Shown here: positions 5,979-14,529 of the stretch, in pieces | Layout: the number at the start of each line of letters is the position of its first letter | Position numbering within the stretch: position 1 is the first letter of the stretch | Source of the DNA: JABDGC01 sp964466595 | GTDB lineage: Bacteria > Pseudomonadota > Gammaproteobacteria > DSM-16500 | Reading direction: 5' to 3' | DNA length: 19,726 nucleotides | Assembly (NCBI GenBank): GCA_964466595.1 | Contig: CAYXNR010000046.1 | Location: forward strand, 1-19,726 | Made by a program: the position numbers and the translations under genes | Notes under the pieces: generated by a model | What the model was told of the DNA's origin: nothing | Seen by the model: the letters and a program-made list of their open reading frames with translations, nothing else | Databases searched by the model: none

Positions 5979-7976
5979 TCACCTAAGCGCGGTCGATAAC
6001 AGGGGCGCCCGTTCATCAGAAACTTCGCCTTGCAATTGATTTGCTAAGTTATCGATCGTTGATTCACCGGTGGATTTAAAAAACCGTGGACAGCAGGCAT
6101 TCAGCCACTGATGTGCTTTTGTTGTTGCTGTCATTTGCTTGCTAAGCAAAAGCAATTCGGCTTTTAATGTAGCTTCCGTCGTCTCCTTATTTGGCAGCTG
6201 AATTAAAAAAGCTTCTATTGTAGTTTTACGCCTCAGAAGGATAGTCTTTTGAATATCACTAGCAGTTGTTTTGATTCTATCATCAAGACGCTTTTTTTCA
6301 GCATTCAATGTTTCTTTAATTCCTCTTTTTAATAAAAATAGAGGCAGGGAAGCCTCTTTATGCTTTAGATATGTGTGAAAATCAGCTGCTGTCGGAAAAT
6401 GATTTTGAATCGCATCTTTCTCCTCATCGCCATCTACTTTTGCTTTCATGTAGTTATTTTCGAAAAATGCTACTTTCCGAAGACAGCGAACGTCATTTAT
6501 CTTTACTATAAAATCATCGTTCAATTTTTTTAATTGGTTTTCATATGCATTAAACCGCTCTTCAATTTCTAGCTTAGATTGGGCTGTTGATAAAGCTTGT
6601 TTCGTATTTTCAGCTAAAGCGATATTTTTGTTTCTAAACTCTTCAAAATCGGAAGGAAATGCCGTAAAAGGATAATCAGGAAAATTACATTGGTTGTGCT
6701 GGAATCCAGACTTCTCCTGCTTGATTGCCTTAAACTTCATTCTAGCCAACAGTTCAAATCTCTCTTGTAATATTCCATTAGCTAAATTTGCGTCTATTTT
6801 CAAATTCAATCTCGTTTTCATCATATCCATGCCAGAATGATCATCTGGCCTCACGCGAGCATAACGTGCTTCATCGGCCTCCTCCCATTGCTCTGGGTCT
6901 CTGTTTTCGGCTTCATTCAGTGCTACATATTTCGCCATTAACCCATGAAGATAAGGAGCATAATCTAACCTGCCTTTAATCACAGCCGCATGTACCCATT
7001 GCAGTCTTTGTGTAAGAAAATCTCCATGAGGATCATCAAACTTCTGTTCGTCCGCAGCTCGTAGAAAAGGGGTACTCAATATTTCAAACAGCGCTACACA
7101 ATCAGAAGAGTCAATACGGTCAACATGCTCTATGTATATGCCTAATGCTAAGGCTTGAAGGCTCTCTACATTAGCACCATCAGCCGGAATCTTTTTATGC
7201 CATAAATAATAAAACAATCGGACCTTCAATGCGCAAAGCACAGCACGAACTTCTTTATTGTGCGCCTTGCTTAAAGCAAGATCTATATGGGGAAGCCATT
7301 TAAGGTGTTCTGCGGTAATATCCTTGGGATGATCGGGAATAGCTTCTTCCTGGAAAAAAGCAAGAAATGCTTCAGTCTCATGGTTAACAGCATCTGAATT
7401 CGGATCAAGTGAAAGAATTGATTTTCTTACTTTGATTCTCTCTGGGGTAAGTGGCATTTCGGTAAGTCCAAAATAATCATCTACTCCCCTAAAGAGCGAT
7501 GCTCTAAAAGGATCTTCTTCAGAAGCGCCGCTTAAGCACCGATCGATGATCGCTTTTAAAATAACGCGGTTTGCTTTTATAGGAAGATAATTAGCTTCAT
7601 CTTTCGGCTCTAAATTTGAACTTAAAGCGTTAGACATGCTAATAAAAGATAATTTTCTTACAAAATAAGCAACGACTTCCGGTTTCAACTTACCTCTTTC
7701 AATGATCGCTACCTGCAAGGCGTTCTTTCCTTTAGCATCATTTTCTTGTAGAGCTTCCTCTAAAAACTCTCGTGATACTTTTTTTAAGAGTACTAAACAA
7801 GTTTCTGACTTTTCCTCTCTTAGCGCTTTATGAAAAAGGCCCGCAGAGGTTCGTAAGAATTGCTCTAAGGCAATAGGGTGTAGTTTATGAATTTTTTGAG
7901 ACAGATCATTGCCTTCCAGAGCATTATTTTTTTCAAAATCACCTAAACCTTGTACAATTTCTGTGTCACTCAGCAT
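5979..7976 (-). CDS. Large helical protein, one possible ankyrin-like repeat; candidate effector
   Basis: A 665-residue, almost entirely alpha-helical protein that I cannot assign to a family. The start at 7976 has a strong Shine-Dalgarno (GAGGAG, 7 nt upstream). Residues about 45-115 resemble a pair of ankyrin-like helices; DAKGKNALQVAI at 80-91 mimics the D..G.TALH.A signature. The middle (about 120-420) is helical with no recognised motif. Residues about 430-600 are rich in Lys, Glu and Leu and probably form coiled coils. There is no signal peptide and no membrane segment. Size, lack of family, cytosolic look and surroundings fit a Dot/Icm-type effector or another host-interaction protein, which is inference. 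The HigA remnant lies 68 bp upstream on the same strand. Confidence 0.7.
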   Translation of the reverse strand: MLSDTEIVQGLGDFEKNNALEGNDLSQKIHKLHPIALEQFLRTSAGLFHKALREEKSETCLVLLKKVSREFLEEALQENDAKGKNALQVAIIERGKLKPEVVAYFVRKLSFISMSNALSSNLEPKDEANYLPIKANRVILKAIIDRCLSGASEEDPFRASLFRGVDDYFGLTEMPLTPERIKVRKSILSLDPNSDAVNHETEAFLAFFQEEAIPDHPKDITAEHLKWLPHIDLALSKAHNKEVRAVLCALKVRLFYYLWHKKIPADGANVESLQALALGIYIEHVDRIDSSDCVALFEILSTPFLRAADEQKFDDPHGDFLTQRLQWVHAAVIKGRLDYAPYLHGLMAKYVALNEAENRDPEQWEEADEARYARVRPDDHSGMDMMKTRLNLKIDANLANGILQERFELLARMKFKAIKQEKSGFQHNQCNFPDYPFTAFPSDFEEFRNKNIALAENTKQALSTAQSKLEIEERFNAYENQLKKLNDDFIVKINDVRCLRKVAFFENNYMKAKVDGDEEKDAIQNHFPTAADFHTYLKHKEASLPLFLLKRGIKETLNAEKKRLDDRIKTTASDIQKTILLRRKTTIEAFLIQLPNKETTEATLKAELLLLSKQMTATTKAHQWLNACCPRFFKSTGESTIDNLANQLQGEVSDERAPLLSTALR

Positions 7977-8044
7977 ATTGTGCTCCTCGTTTTGATAAAA
8001 TCATTTTGCCTTTAATCAGGCATTGTTGCAAGTCGATAAAAAAC

Positions 8045-8299
8045 TTAGGCTGCTTTCTTAATTTTCTCGTATTGATGAGCATTCCTATTTTTCAACATCC
8101 ACACATCGAGGGCTAATTGCATATTCAACCAACTTTCAGGAGTGGTTCCTAAATAGAGAGCTAATCTGATTGCCATGTCTGTAGTCAGTGGACGTTGCTC
8201 ATGAATGATTTGTGATATTGTGCGTCTTGATACTCTCAATTGCTCAGCTAGTTCAGTTTGCGAAACGCACAAAGGGTCAAGTGCCACCTTGAGGTACAA
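8045..8299 (-). pseudogene. higA: HigA-type antitoxin with its N-terminus replaced by a repeat end
   Basis: Residues 12-84 of the frame are a clear XRE/HigA antitoxin. SQTELAEQLRVSRRTISQII is the helix-turn-helix, and the RPLTTDMAIRLALYLGTTPE and SWLNMQLALDVW segments are hallmarks of the HigA/VapI group. Complete relatives start with about 18 more residues (typically ...HPGEILREEF...). Here that part is missing and the frame enters a repeat end at 8272, giving the artificial N-terminus LYLKVALDPL with only a TTG as possible start and no Shine-Dalgarno. No HigB toxin gene is visible upstream (8321-8438) or downstream. I call it a truncated, probably inactive orphan antitoxin. Expression of a chimera from TTG 8299 is possible but unlikely. 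Confidence 0.8.
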
Positions 8300-8320
8300 A
8301 AATCAAACAACAACCCGCGG
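8272..8320 (-). repeat. Left-end fragment of the RAYT element (copy 5)
   Basis: Only the left terminal 49 bp are present: AAGGGTCAAGTGCCACCTTG followed by AGGTACAAAAATCAAACAAC and AACCCGCG. The wording GTACAAAAATCAAAC matches the full-length element (13020-13035) rather than the short copies, so this fragment derives from the transposase-bearing subfamily. It truncates the HigA gene. Nothing recognisable lies in 8321-8438. Confidence 0.75.
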
Positions 8321-8438
8321 TTAGCACGGTTTTCTAGTGGTGGCGATGCAAAGCCTGCTGAAAGCTAAATCACATGCTTTTTCATCCATTTTATGATTTT
8401 ATTTTTTTGCCTGTGATTAATTGGGAAAAATGGGGGAG

Positions 8439-11400
8439 CTAACGGGATGGTCCTGATCTTTTTGAAGAAATAGGAACCTCTTTTTGTTCTTTATCGGACC
8501 TAGAAAATGATTTTCCCAAAAAGTTAAACTGCTTAAACGGCTCTGCTGTTCTTTTTTTACTTTTCTGTATAGATGCTTGTTGCTGTTGCCTATTTACTTT
8601 TCGTACTTCTTTCACAAAGCGAGTGACCTGAGAAGAATAGCCTTTATGCATATCTAAATCTTTTAAGGGTGTAGCCTGCTGCTTATCTTGTAGAAGATTT
8701 ATCTGTGTTCTTAAGGCGCTGTAATCATAGGTGCGCGTTACATTTTTTTCTAGTACAACGGTTATAGGATTATCCGGTATTTCATGTGTTATAGGGCATC
8801 TTATTCTCTCTTGATAATGAGCAAGCGCTTCTTCTTTTTGGAGCCTCTTTTCTTCCGGTAGCGATTGAATAGCTTTTTTATAGTCTAGAATCTCCGCTTC
8901 CGCTAGCAGCCTTATAGGCTGGTTTGAATGGTTTTGTACGGTATCCATTTCTTCTAGAAAGGTATTGCGCTGCACTAGCGCTTGCACTTGAGGCGGTTTT
9001 TTGAAGTTACCTTGAGCATCTGAATCCATTATATAGGGCAGTCCGCTTACTAGGAGGGAGCTAAGGTCTTTTGGGTCCTTATAAAAAGTAGCGGGTAGCG
9101 TAATGGCGCCCTTGATTCCTTTTGCAAAGCCGACTTTCATGCCCCATCCTATAATCCCCCACGAGTTGAGTGCCGAGAATAACATATAGAGTGTTCCTAT
9201 TGTGGCTGTTTTAAATAAGGTGCCAGGCCAGGATGATCCTTTTGCCCGTTTATCTTTTGCAAAGATATAATATATATAAGGTATTTGCGAGATTGCTGTT
9301 ACGGCGCCAGTGACCGCGCCAAGGAGTAAGCCGGCAATTTTATCGAAGGGATTTGTGAGTCGAGTTCTTACTTGCCTTAACTGCCTATTGGTTAACAAAG
9401 GTTTTCTGCGAGAATTGGGAGAAGAGTTTCCAATAGAGGCAAGCAATTCCTTATCCAAATGACCTTGGATGGTTTCATGAAGGTATTTTTGATTGCAGCG
9501 ATCCAATAATTTATGCTCTCTTAATTGTTCCCGAAACCAGATCAGCTTGTCTAGGTTTTTGCTTATCGTTTTCGGATCGGAATCCAGCTTCCAGGGCTGA
9601 TCCTCTAAGGCAAGCTGCGGTATATAAACAGTTAAGCTCACAAAGGCATGCAAGGCTGCTTCATGATCTTGACTATCGAGTGTTCTCATTAATCGATCAA
9701 TCATTTCTTTTAATGGAACAGCATCCGCTGCTTTGTATTCGTCTTCCGGTAGCTGCATGGCAGGCTTGAGATCTTCTGCAAAGGCTTCTTTTTGCTTTTG
9801 AAGACGAAGACCATTCAAAATATGAGCGAGATAGTCTGTCTTTTTTTTATCTAACTCATTTTTATTATCTAATTGAATAGCGCGATTAACATGAGACAAG
9901 GCAGCTTCAATAATTTTAATTTCATGGTCGATATTTTTAAGATTATTATTTTTTAGTGGGCCCTCTGTGAATTGAGATATTAATAAGGTAGCTACCTCCA
10001 CATGTTCTGCTGCTGTCAATTGATCAAGGTCTGCTGTTATGAAAAAACGATTTAGTATCGTATAGTATAATTCCTTATCAGAGGAATTATTTTTTTCTAG
10101 CGCAGCTTTCAGTTTTTTAACCTGAGTCAAAAGTTCAGGCATTAAAAAAGATTGAAAAGACCACCCTAAGGGCATAATTTGAATAGCGCGTTTTAAATAA
10201 ACGATTGAATCAGCGCTGTCTTTTTGATCTAAACTGAGAAGCAAATAAATTTCGCTGCTGCTCTTTTGGTCCTGGGTTGATGAAGATTCTTTAGCAATTG
10301 CTAGTTCTGATAAACGGTTTGTGGATTGGGCAAGCTCTCTGGTATAGAAGTTATATTTAGGGAAAAATTTTCTGAACAAAAAGTGAGCCTGTATAGCGAG
10401 CTCAGGCGGTCTGGTAGGGTCCGTTATTAAGTTTAATATTTGATTCATTAAAGAGAAGGAGGGGTCTTTTAAATAAGTTTGCCTTAATTCCCTATTTTCT
10501 AATATTATTGTTACTATTTTTTCTCGATCGGTTTGGTTAAGACTATCTGAGTTACTAAGCAGGTTTTTTATATGTTTATTGACTGCCGCGTTAAATTTAT
10601 TTTTTTGCTCATTACTAAGCTGCAGTAGTGCTGCATGCTTATTAAATATTTTCTGAAATTGGATAAGCTGAACTAGATTTTTATCTATAATTGGTTTCGG
10701 AGTAAAAGAATCTACTTCCCAGGTTTTTAGTAAATTTATTAAGTGCATGAAGATCAAAGCCGCATAGGGATTTTGTTCATTGACCAGGTTCATTAACTGA
10801 TCATAAATTAATTCGTGAAATTTGTTGGAGTCAGGTGGTATGGCCCTCTTTTTATCCAAGAGGGATTGTAGTTCAAGGGCCATTTCTATGACCATATCTT
10901 TGTTGATCTTCTTTTCTAGAGGATCGGATACTGGTTCTATACTTAAACTCCGCAAGCAAGCGATTGCATTTTCTAGGGTTCCTTCAGCATATCGTTCATA
11001 TAATGCTAGTGCTGTTTCACTATGCTTTGCATATACTTTCGGGGCTGCTTGATATAGCTGATAATGCAAAGATGCCCTCCATTTAGTAGTAATTAAATTG
11101 TTCTCATTAACTGCTTTCGTAATTTCACTGAATTTTTTAAAACGAACATCATTAATATTCGATCCAATAAAATTAGTTAAATGCTCAGCTGCATAAGCTG
11201 CCTGAAAGGAAGATGGTGTATATTTTTCTTCTAACTCTTTTTCCTTTTCCGCTAAAGATTCATTATTTTTTGGTTCACGCGCATGAAAACCTTCCATACA
11301 ATTTTTTAGAAATTCCATAAAATTGTCTATTTCTTCTATTAATTTTTCTTGGTCTTCAGTCTGTGGAGTAAGTAAAGCGGCTTTTTTTGCTCGTAGCGCC

Positions 11401-12863
11401 TGATTTTCTAAAGCGTTTAATTTTTCTTTTTTTTCTTCAGGGCTTAATTTATTTAAGCCTTTTAAAGAAAGGCAATCAAAAATTAATTTTGCTATTTTAA
11501 GTTGTTCAGCGGCAGATAAGTCTTGATAATAATAGTCTGGCAGGTTCTGTATTCTATTAATACAGTTTATAAAGAGTTCCTTGTTTTTCGCTTCTTTTTC
11601 TTTTGCTTCTTTCGTATCGCCATAGCCGAATCCTTGACTGAGCAAGGATTCTAGTAAAGGAATGAGAATAGGTAAGGAAAAACGATCAAAGGATTCTCCG
11701 GGGGAGTTATCCATTGCGTTTTTTAAAAAATCAAAAGGTTTCTGAAATGAAGCTTCTGTATTTACTTTGCTTTTTATTTTTTCTCGCTTTCTTTCTTCAG
11801 CGGCTAAGGTAGCCAAGAGTAAGTAGGCTGCACAGCTATATTGTTTGATATGGTGTTTGTAGGGGTGGTTTTCATTTATTGACTGGCCTAAGGTGGCTAA
11901 GGTAGTCAAGGAATGAGCTAGATTTTCGAAAGAAGAGTTGGTTTTTATGTGAAGCAGGATGTTTAAATGATAAGCTCGTAGACAACCGCTATATAATAGA
12001 TGAATATCCTTTTGCACAGCTCCCCCGGCTTGTTTTTTCTGGAGTTTTCGGCCCACTTGCAGGGTGCCTTCCTGTAAGACCTTTATGATTTTATCTTCGG
12101 AAACAAATATTTTTTCTTTGAGGTCTGGATTAATCGACATCATAAAACAGAGGTTAGTCATATATTTCATATAGCCAACACCTTCAGAACCGACGCGAGG
12201 CTGAATCACATTGGCATACATCTGTAGGTTTAGATTTTCTTTAGCCTCATTTATTTTTTTTAATAAGTCTGGATCATTTATTTCTTTGGAAAAGGTAGTT
12301 AATAAAATCCATAACTGTGTCATTTGAGTAAAGTCGGCGTGCGCTTCAGAATAGTCTATCTTTGGTTTTGCCCAGTTTTGGGCATAACAATGAATTAAAG
12401 CCAGGCAACTATCGACATCGGTAGTGCTATCCTCTTTTTGCAGGGTGAGATCCTTTAGGATTTCAAGCACCATGTTTTTTTCTTCTGCTGTTTCTAGAAG
12501 CGGAAAAACGCGTTGATACCAAAAAACGGCCTCCTGAAAATTTTTGCCGATTTCAGGATCCTTTCCTTCTTGATATTTTTTTCCTATAAGCCACATCAAA
12601 TTTTTTTCATTGAAATATTTATCTTTAGGTTCGATATTGAGGTTATAAAGGATATTTAAAGTTTTTAAATAGGCTGTTTTCCCAGCCAAGGAGTCAAGGT
12701 CCATTTTTTTTAGTGTTACCCGCAGTGTACGACGGTATTCTTGGTGTTCTGCTTCAGGGTGTTCTTTGTCGAGCTCTGCGAATATGTCGGGTATAGCCTC
12801 ATGGTTATTTGCCTGAATGGCTCTTTGCAAAAAGGTGAAAAGATGTTCTTTCCGCGACTGCAT
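8439..12863 (-). CDS. Giant helical-repeat protein with C-terminal membrane segments and U-box-like domain
   Basis: A 1474-residue protein. The start at 12863 is supported by AAGAGGGG 6 nt upstream. Residues 1 to about 1160 are a long run of helices with TPR/Sel1-like character (for example FQEAVFWYQRVFPLLETAEE and IYLLLSLDQKDSADSIVYLK), probably an alpha-solenoid scaffold. Residues about 1176-1202 and 1218-1245 are hydrophobic and likely membrane-spanning. At about 1352-1420 is a U-box-like domain: CPITHEIPDNPITVV, then TYDYSALRTQI, then a PL...L motif and a helix (VTRFVKEV). This spacing matches eukaryotic U-box E3 ubiquitin ligases (C/P-I-T...DP...Y.R..I...PLT...L..N). The tail is basic. 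U-box domains in bacteria are known from Legionella effectors such as LubX and GobX, so a host-directed ubiquitin ligase anchored to membranes is the best hypothesis. It is not proven. Confidence 0.72.
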   Translation of the reverse strand: MQSRKEHLFTFLQRAIQANNHEAIPDIFAELDKEHPEAEHQEYRRTLRVTLKKMDLDSLAGKTAYLKTLNILYNLNIEPKDKYFNEKNLMWLIGKKYQEGKDPEIGKNFQEAVFWYQRVFPLLETAEEKNMVLEILKDLTLQKEDSTTDVDSCLALIHCYAQNWAKPKIDYSEAHADFTQMTQLWILLTTFSKEINDPDLLKKINEAKENLNLQMYANVIQPRVGSEGVGYMKYMTNLCFMMSINPDLKEKIFVSEDKIIKVLQEGTLQVGRKLQKKQAGGAVQKDIHLLYSGCLRAYHLNILLHIKTNSSFENLAHSLTTLATLGQSINENHPYKHHIKQYSCAAYLLLATLAAEERKREKIKSKVNTEASFQKPFDFLKNAMDNSPGESFDRFSLPILIPLLESLLSQGFGYGDTKEAKEKEAKNKELFINCINRIQNLPDYYYQDLSAAEQLKIAKLIFDCLSLKGLNKLSPEEKKEKLNALENQALRAKKAALLTPQTEDQEKLIEEIDNFMEFLKNCMEGFHAREPKNNESLAEKEKELEEKYTPSSFQAAYAAEHLTNFIGSNINDVRFKKFSEITKAVNENNLITTKWRASLHYQLYQAAPKVYAKHSETALALYERYAEGTLENAIACLRSLSIEPVSDPLEKKINKDMVIEMALELQSLLDKKRAIPPDSNKFHELIYDQLMNLVNEQNPYAALIFMHLINLLKTWEVDSFTPKPIIDKNLVQLIQFQKIFNKHAALLQLSNEQKNKFNAAVNKHIKNLLSNSDSLNQTDREKIVTIILENRELRQTYLKDPSFSLMNQILNLITDPTRPPELAIQAHFLFRKFFPKYNFYTRELAQSTNRLSELAIAKESSSTQDQKSSSEIYLLLSLDQKDSADSIVYLKRAIQIMPLGWSFQSFLMPELLTQVKKLKAALEKNNSSDKELYYTILNRFFITADLDQLTAAEHVEVATLLISQFTEGPLKNNNLKNIDHEIKIIEAALSHVNRAIQLDNKNELDKKKTDYLAHILNGLRLQKQKEAFAEDLKPAMQLPEDEYKAADAVPLKEMIDRLMRTLDSQDHEAALHAFVSLTVYIPQLALEDQPWKLDSDPKTISKNLDKLIWFREQLREHKLLDRCNQKYLHETIQGHLDKELLASIGNSSPNSRRKPLLTNRQLRQVRTRLTNPFDKIAGLLLGAVTGAVTAISQIPYIYYIFAKDKRAKGSSWPGTLFKTATIGTLYMLFSALNSWGIIGWGMKVGFAKGIKGAITLPATFYKDPKDLSSLLVSGLPYIMDSDAQGNFKKPPQVQALVQRNTFLEEMDTVQNHSNQPIRLLAEAEILDYKKAIQSLPEEKRLQKEEALAHYQERIRCPITHEIPDNPITVVLEKNVTRTYDYSALRTQINLLQDKQQATPLKDLDMHKGYSSQVTRFVKEVRKVNRQQQQASIQKSKKRTAEPFKQFNFLGKSFSRSDKEQKEVPISSKRSGPSR

Positions 12864-12997
12864 GGGGACCCCTCTTCTTAATAGCTATATATTATTAAGT
12901 ATAGACTAGGGAGATAATAATGAGCGTGTAAGTATTCTGTATGGGGTGTTGTATAAGTATCTGATTTAAATTATAAATTAGCCAAACCGAAGAACCG

Positions 12998-14202
12998 AAG
13001 GGGTCAAGTGCCACCTTAAGGTACAAAAATCAAACAACAACCCGCGTTTTACGTAATCGGTAAAGCAGAGTTGAGAATTGTGGATTTGATAGCTTCGTGA
13101 ATAGCTTTAAACTCACTAAATAAATTTTGATGTTCTTGTAAGCGTAGCTCACATTTTCTAAATGATGCACTAATACTCGCCGTATGATAGCAATTAAAAT
13201 AATTTGCAATAGCGCGTAATGAGTAACCAAAAAGTCTTCTGCAGATGTAGATGCAGATTACCCGAGGCCAATTAAGCTTGCCGCGCTTGGTGTGCATCAA
13301 GGTGTCGGGTGTGACAGCATAGAATGTGCAAATCTGTTCTATAATAATATCGATTGTAGGTATAGATTTTGCGCGTTTGAAATCAGTTGCGGATGCTTCG
13401 ATGGTTGGCGTATCAATAGCAGATAAGATCTTTTCTTTAAATTTTTCAGAGCCAATAATAGGTGTGGTGAATGTAGTGCTATAAAACACATTTATTTCGT
13501 CAATTTGTTTTCCTTCAACGTAGTCTTGATAATTTCTAATATGTGATAGTGCTTTAACGCTGGCAAGTTGTTCTAGGATTATATTCTTCGAAAGCCAGAT
13601 AGGTGCACTTTCCAATTCTAAATAGGCGCGGTAGCTTGACCATTGATAATCGCCGGGGTGAGAAACTAGGTTGGCGTCAACAGGATTTAAGTGAATGTAA
13701 CGACTGACGATTAGTTGATAGCAGTCTTCATCAATTAATTTAGCTTTGTACCGACCCCTAAATAATGAGCCATCTTTTTTCTGAGAGCGATTAAATAATT
13801 GTGTATAAATGCCATTTAGGTGCCGCATGACACGCGGTAAGTTAGCCTCTGGAGTAGAAAGCAAGAGATGATAATGGTTATCCATTAGGCAATACGCGCA
13901 AATAATAATATTAAACATTTGATGGCATTCATGAAGTAAATTTAGGAACATCATGCGATGCATGTTATTCATAAAAATTTTTTGTTTTCCAGCGCCTCGA
14001 TTCATAACATGGTACCAGGCGTTGGGGTAATTGATGCGTAGTGGTCTAGGCATAGAAAATGCTCTTATCTGTGGTTAGGTAGTGTGGTGCTGTAGGCTCG
14101 ATATCGAGCATGTGAATAAGAGGGGAAAGAAATTCTTTTATGTGGAATGGGTAATTTAATATGCTGAGTTTATTTATTCAAGTGCTAAATAGAGAGTGGA
14201 CC
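12998..14202 (-). mobile_element. Full-length RAYT/IS200-like element lacking its right terminal hairpin (copy 6)
   Basis: The left end AGGGGTCAAGTGCCACCTTA (from 12999) opens the element. The transposase gene (13049-14053) fills it and its upstream region (14054-14202) matches the right half of the short copies. At 14202 the match stops just before the block that should hold the right hairpin. Instead 10 bp of other sequence is followed by the left end of copy 7. The element may therefore be immobile alone, or might use the right end of copy 7 at 14519. It is preceded by a tandem duplicate, AACCGAAG twice (12985-13000). Confidence 0.8.
13049..14053 (-). CDS. REP-associated tyrosine (Y1/HUH) transposase with DnaA-like C-terminal domain
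   Basis: A 334-residue member of the TnpA-REP (RAYT) branch of the IS200/IS605 Y1 transposases, which nick single-stranded DNA beside REP-type hairpins. The N-terminus (LRINYPNAWYHVMNRGA) is typical of the family. The HUH metal-binding motif is H60-Y-H62 in CLMDNHYHLLL. YIHLNPV (Y119) marks the conserved helix holding the candidate catalytic tyrosine, after SLFRGRYKA. Residues about 230-315 resemble the C-terminal DNA-binding domain of DnaA (WPRVICIYICRRLFGYSLRA and the following HTASISASFRKCE), a fusion found in some RAYTs. The frame is intact, so the enzyme could be active and act in trans on the surrounding short copies. The gene lies inside copy 6. Its 3' end is 51 bp from the left terminal hairpin. 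Confidence 0.9.
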   Translation of the reverse strand: MPRPLRINYPNAWYHVMNRGAGKQKIFMNNMHRMMFLNLLHECHQMFNIIICAYCLMDNHYHLLLSTPEANLPRVMRHLNGIYTQLFNRSQKKDGSLFRGRYKAKLIDEDCYQLIVSRYIHLNPVDANLVSHPGDYQWSSYRAYLELESAPIWLSKNIILEQLASVKALSHIRNYQDYVEGKQIDEINVFYSTTFTTPIIGSEKFKEKILSAIDTPTIEASATDFKRAKSIPTIDIIIEQICTFYAVTPDTLMHTKRGKLNWPRVICIYICRRLFGYSLRAIANYFNCYHTASISASFRKCELRLQEHQNLFSEFKAIHEAIKSTILNSALPIT

Positions 14203-14212
14203 ACTGAACTGA

Positions 14213-14519
14213 AAGGGTCAAGTGCCACCTTAAGGTACAAAAAATAAACAACAACCTGCGTCGGTCGATGCATATTATTTCTAAAAATTTTCTATCTTCA
14301 CGCGCCTCGATTTATAACATGATACTAAGCGTTAGAATAATTGGTTCGTAGTGGTTTAGCACTGGAAAGTGCTCTTACTGTGATTAGATGGTATGCTGCT
14401 GTAGATTTGATATCATGTAAATAAGATGGAGCTTATGGAGGATGCGTAATTTATTATGTTGAGTTTATTTATTTTAGAGAGTGGTCAATTTTTGTGCCTT
14501 AAGGTGGCACTTGACCCCT
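14213..14519 (-). repeat. RAYT-derived non-autonomous element, complete but shortened (copy 7)
   Basis: A 307-bp copy with both end hairpins. Its left end is AAGGGTCAAGTGCCACCTTA and its right end is AAGGTGGCACTTGACCCCT. It is more diverged than copies 2-4, with small deletions near GATATCATGTAAATAAG and before TTTTAGAGAGTGG. It lies head to tail behind copy 6 in the same orientation and ends 10 bp before the PhzF-family start codon. Confidence 0.85.
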
Positions 14520-14529
14520 ATGACTGACG

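Noticed and set aside
6788..6979. Plus-strand frame inside the 665-residue gene
   Set aside because: It is antisense shadow coding without a ribosome site or recognisable product.
8321..8438. Remnant of a HigB toxin upstream of the HigA fragment
   Set aside because: All minus-strand frames contain stops and none shows HigB motifs.
10822..11052. Plus-strand frame inside the 1474-residue gene
   Set aside because: Antisense shadow with no family features.
13030..13230. 66-codon minus-strand frame overlapping the transposase 3' end
   Set aside because: It is a shadow frame inside an intact transposase gene with no signals of its own.
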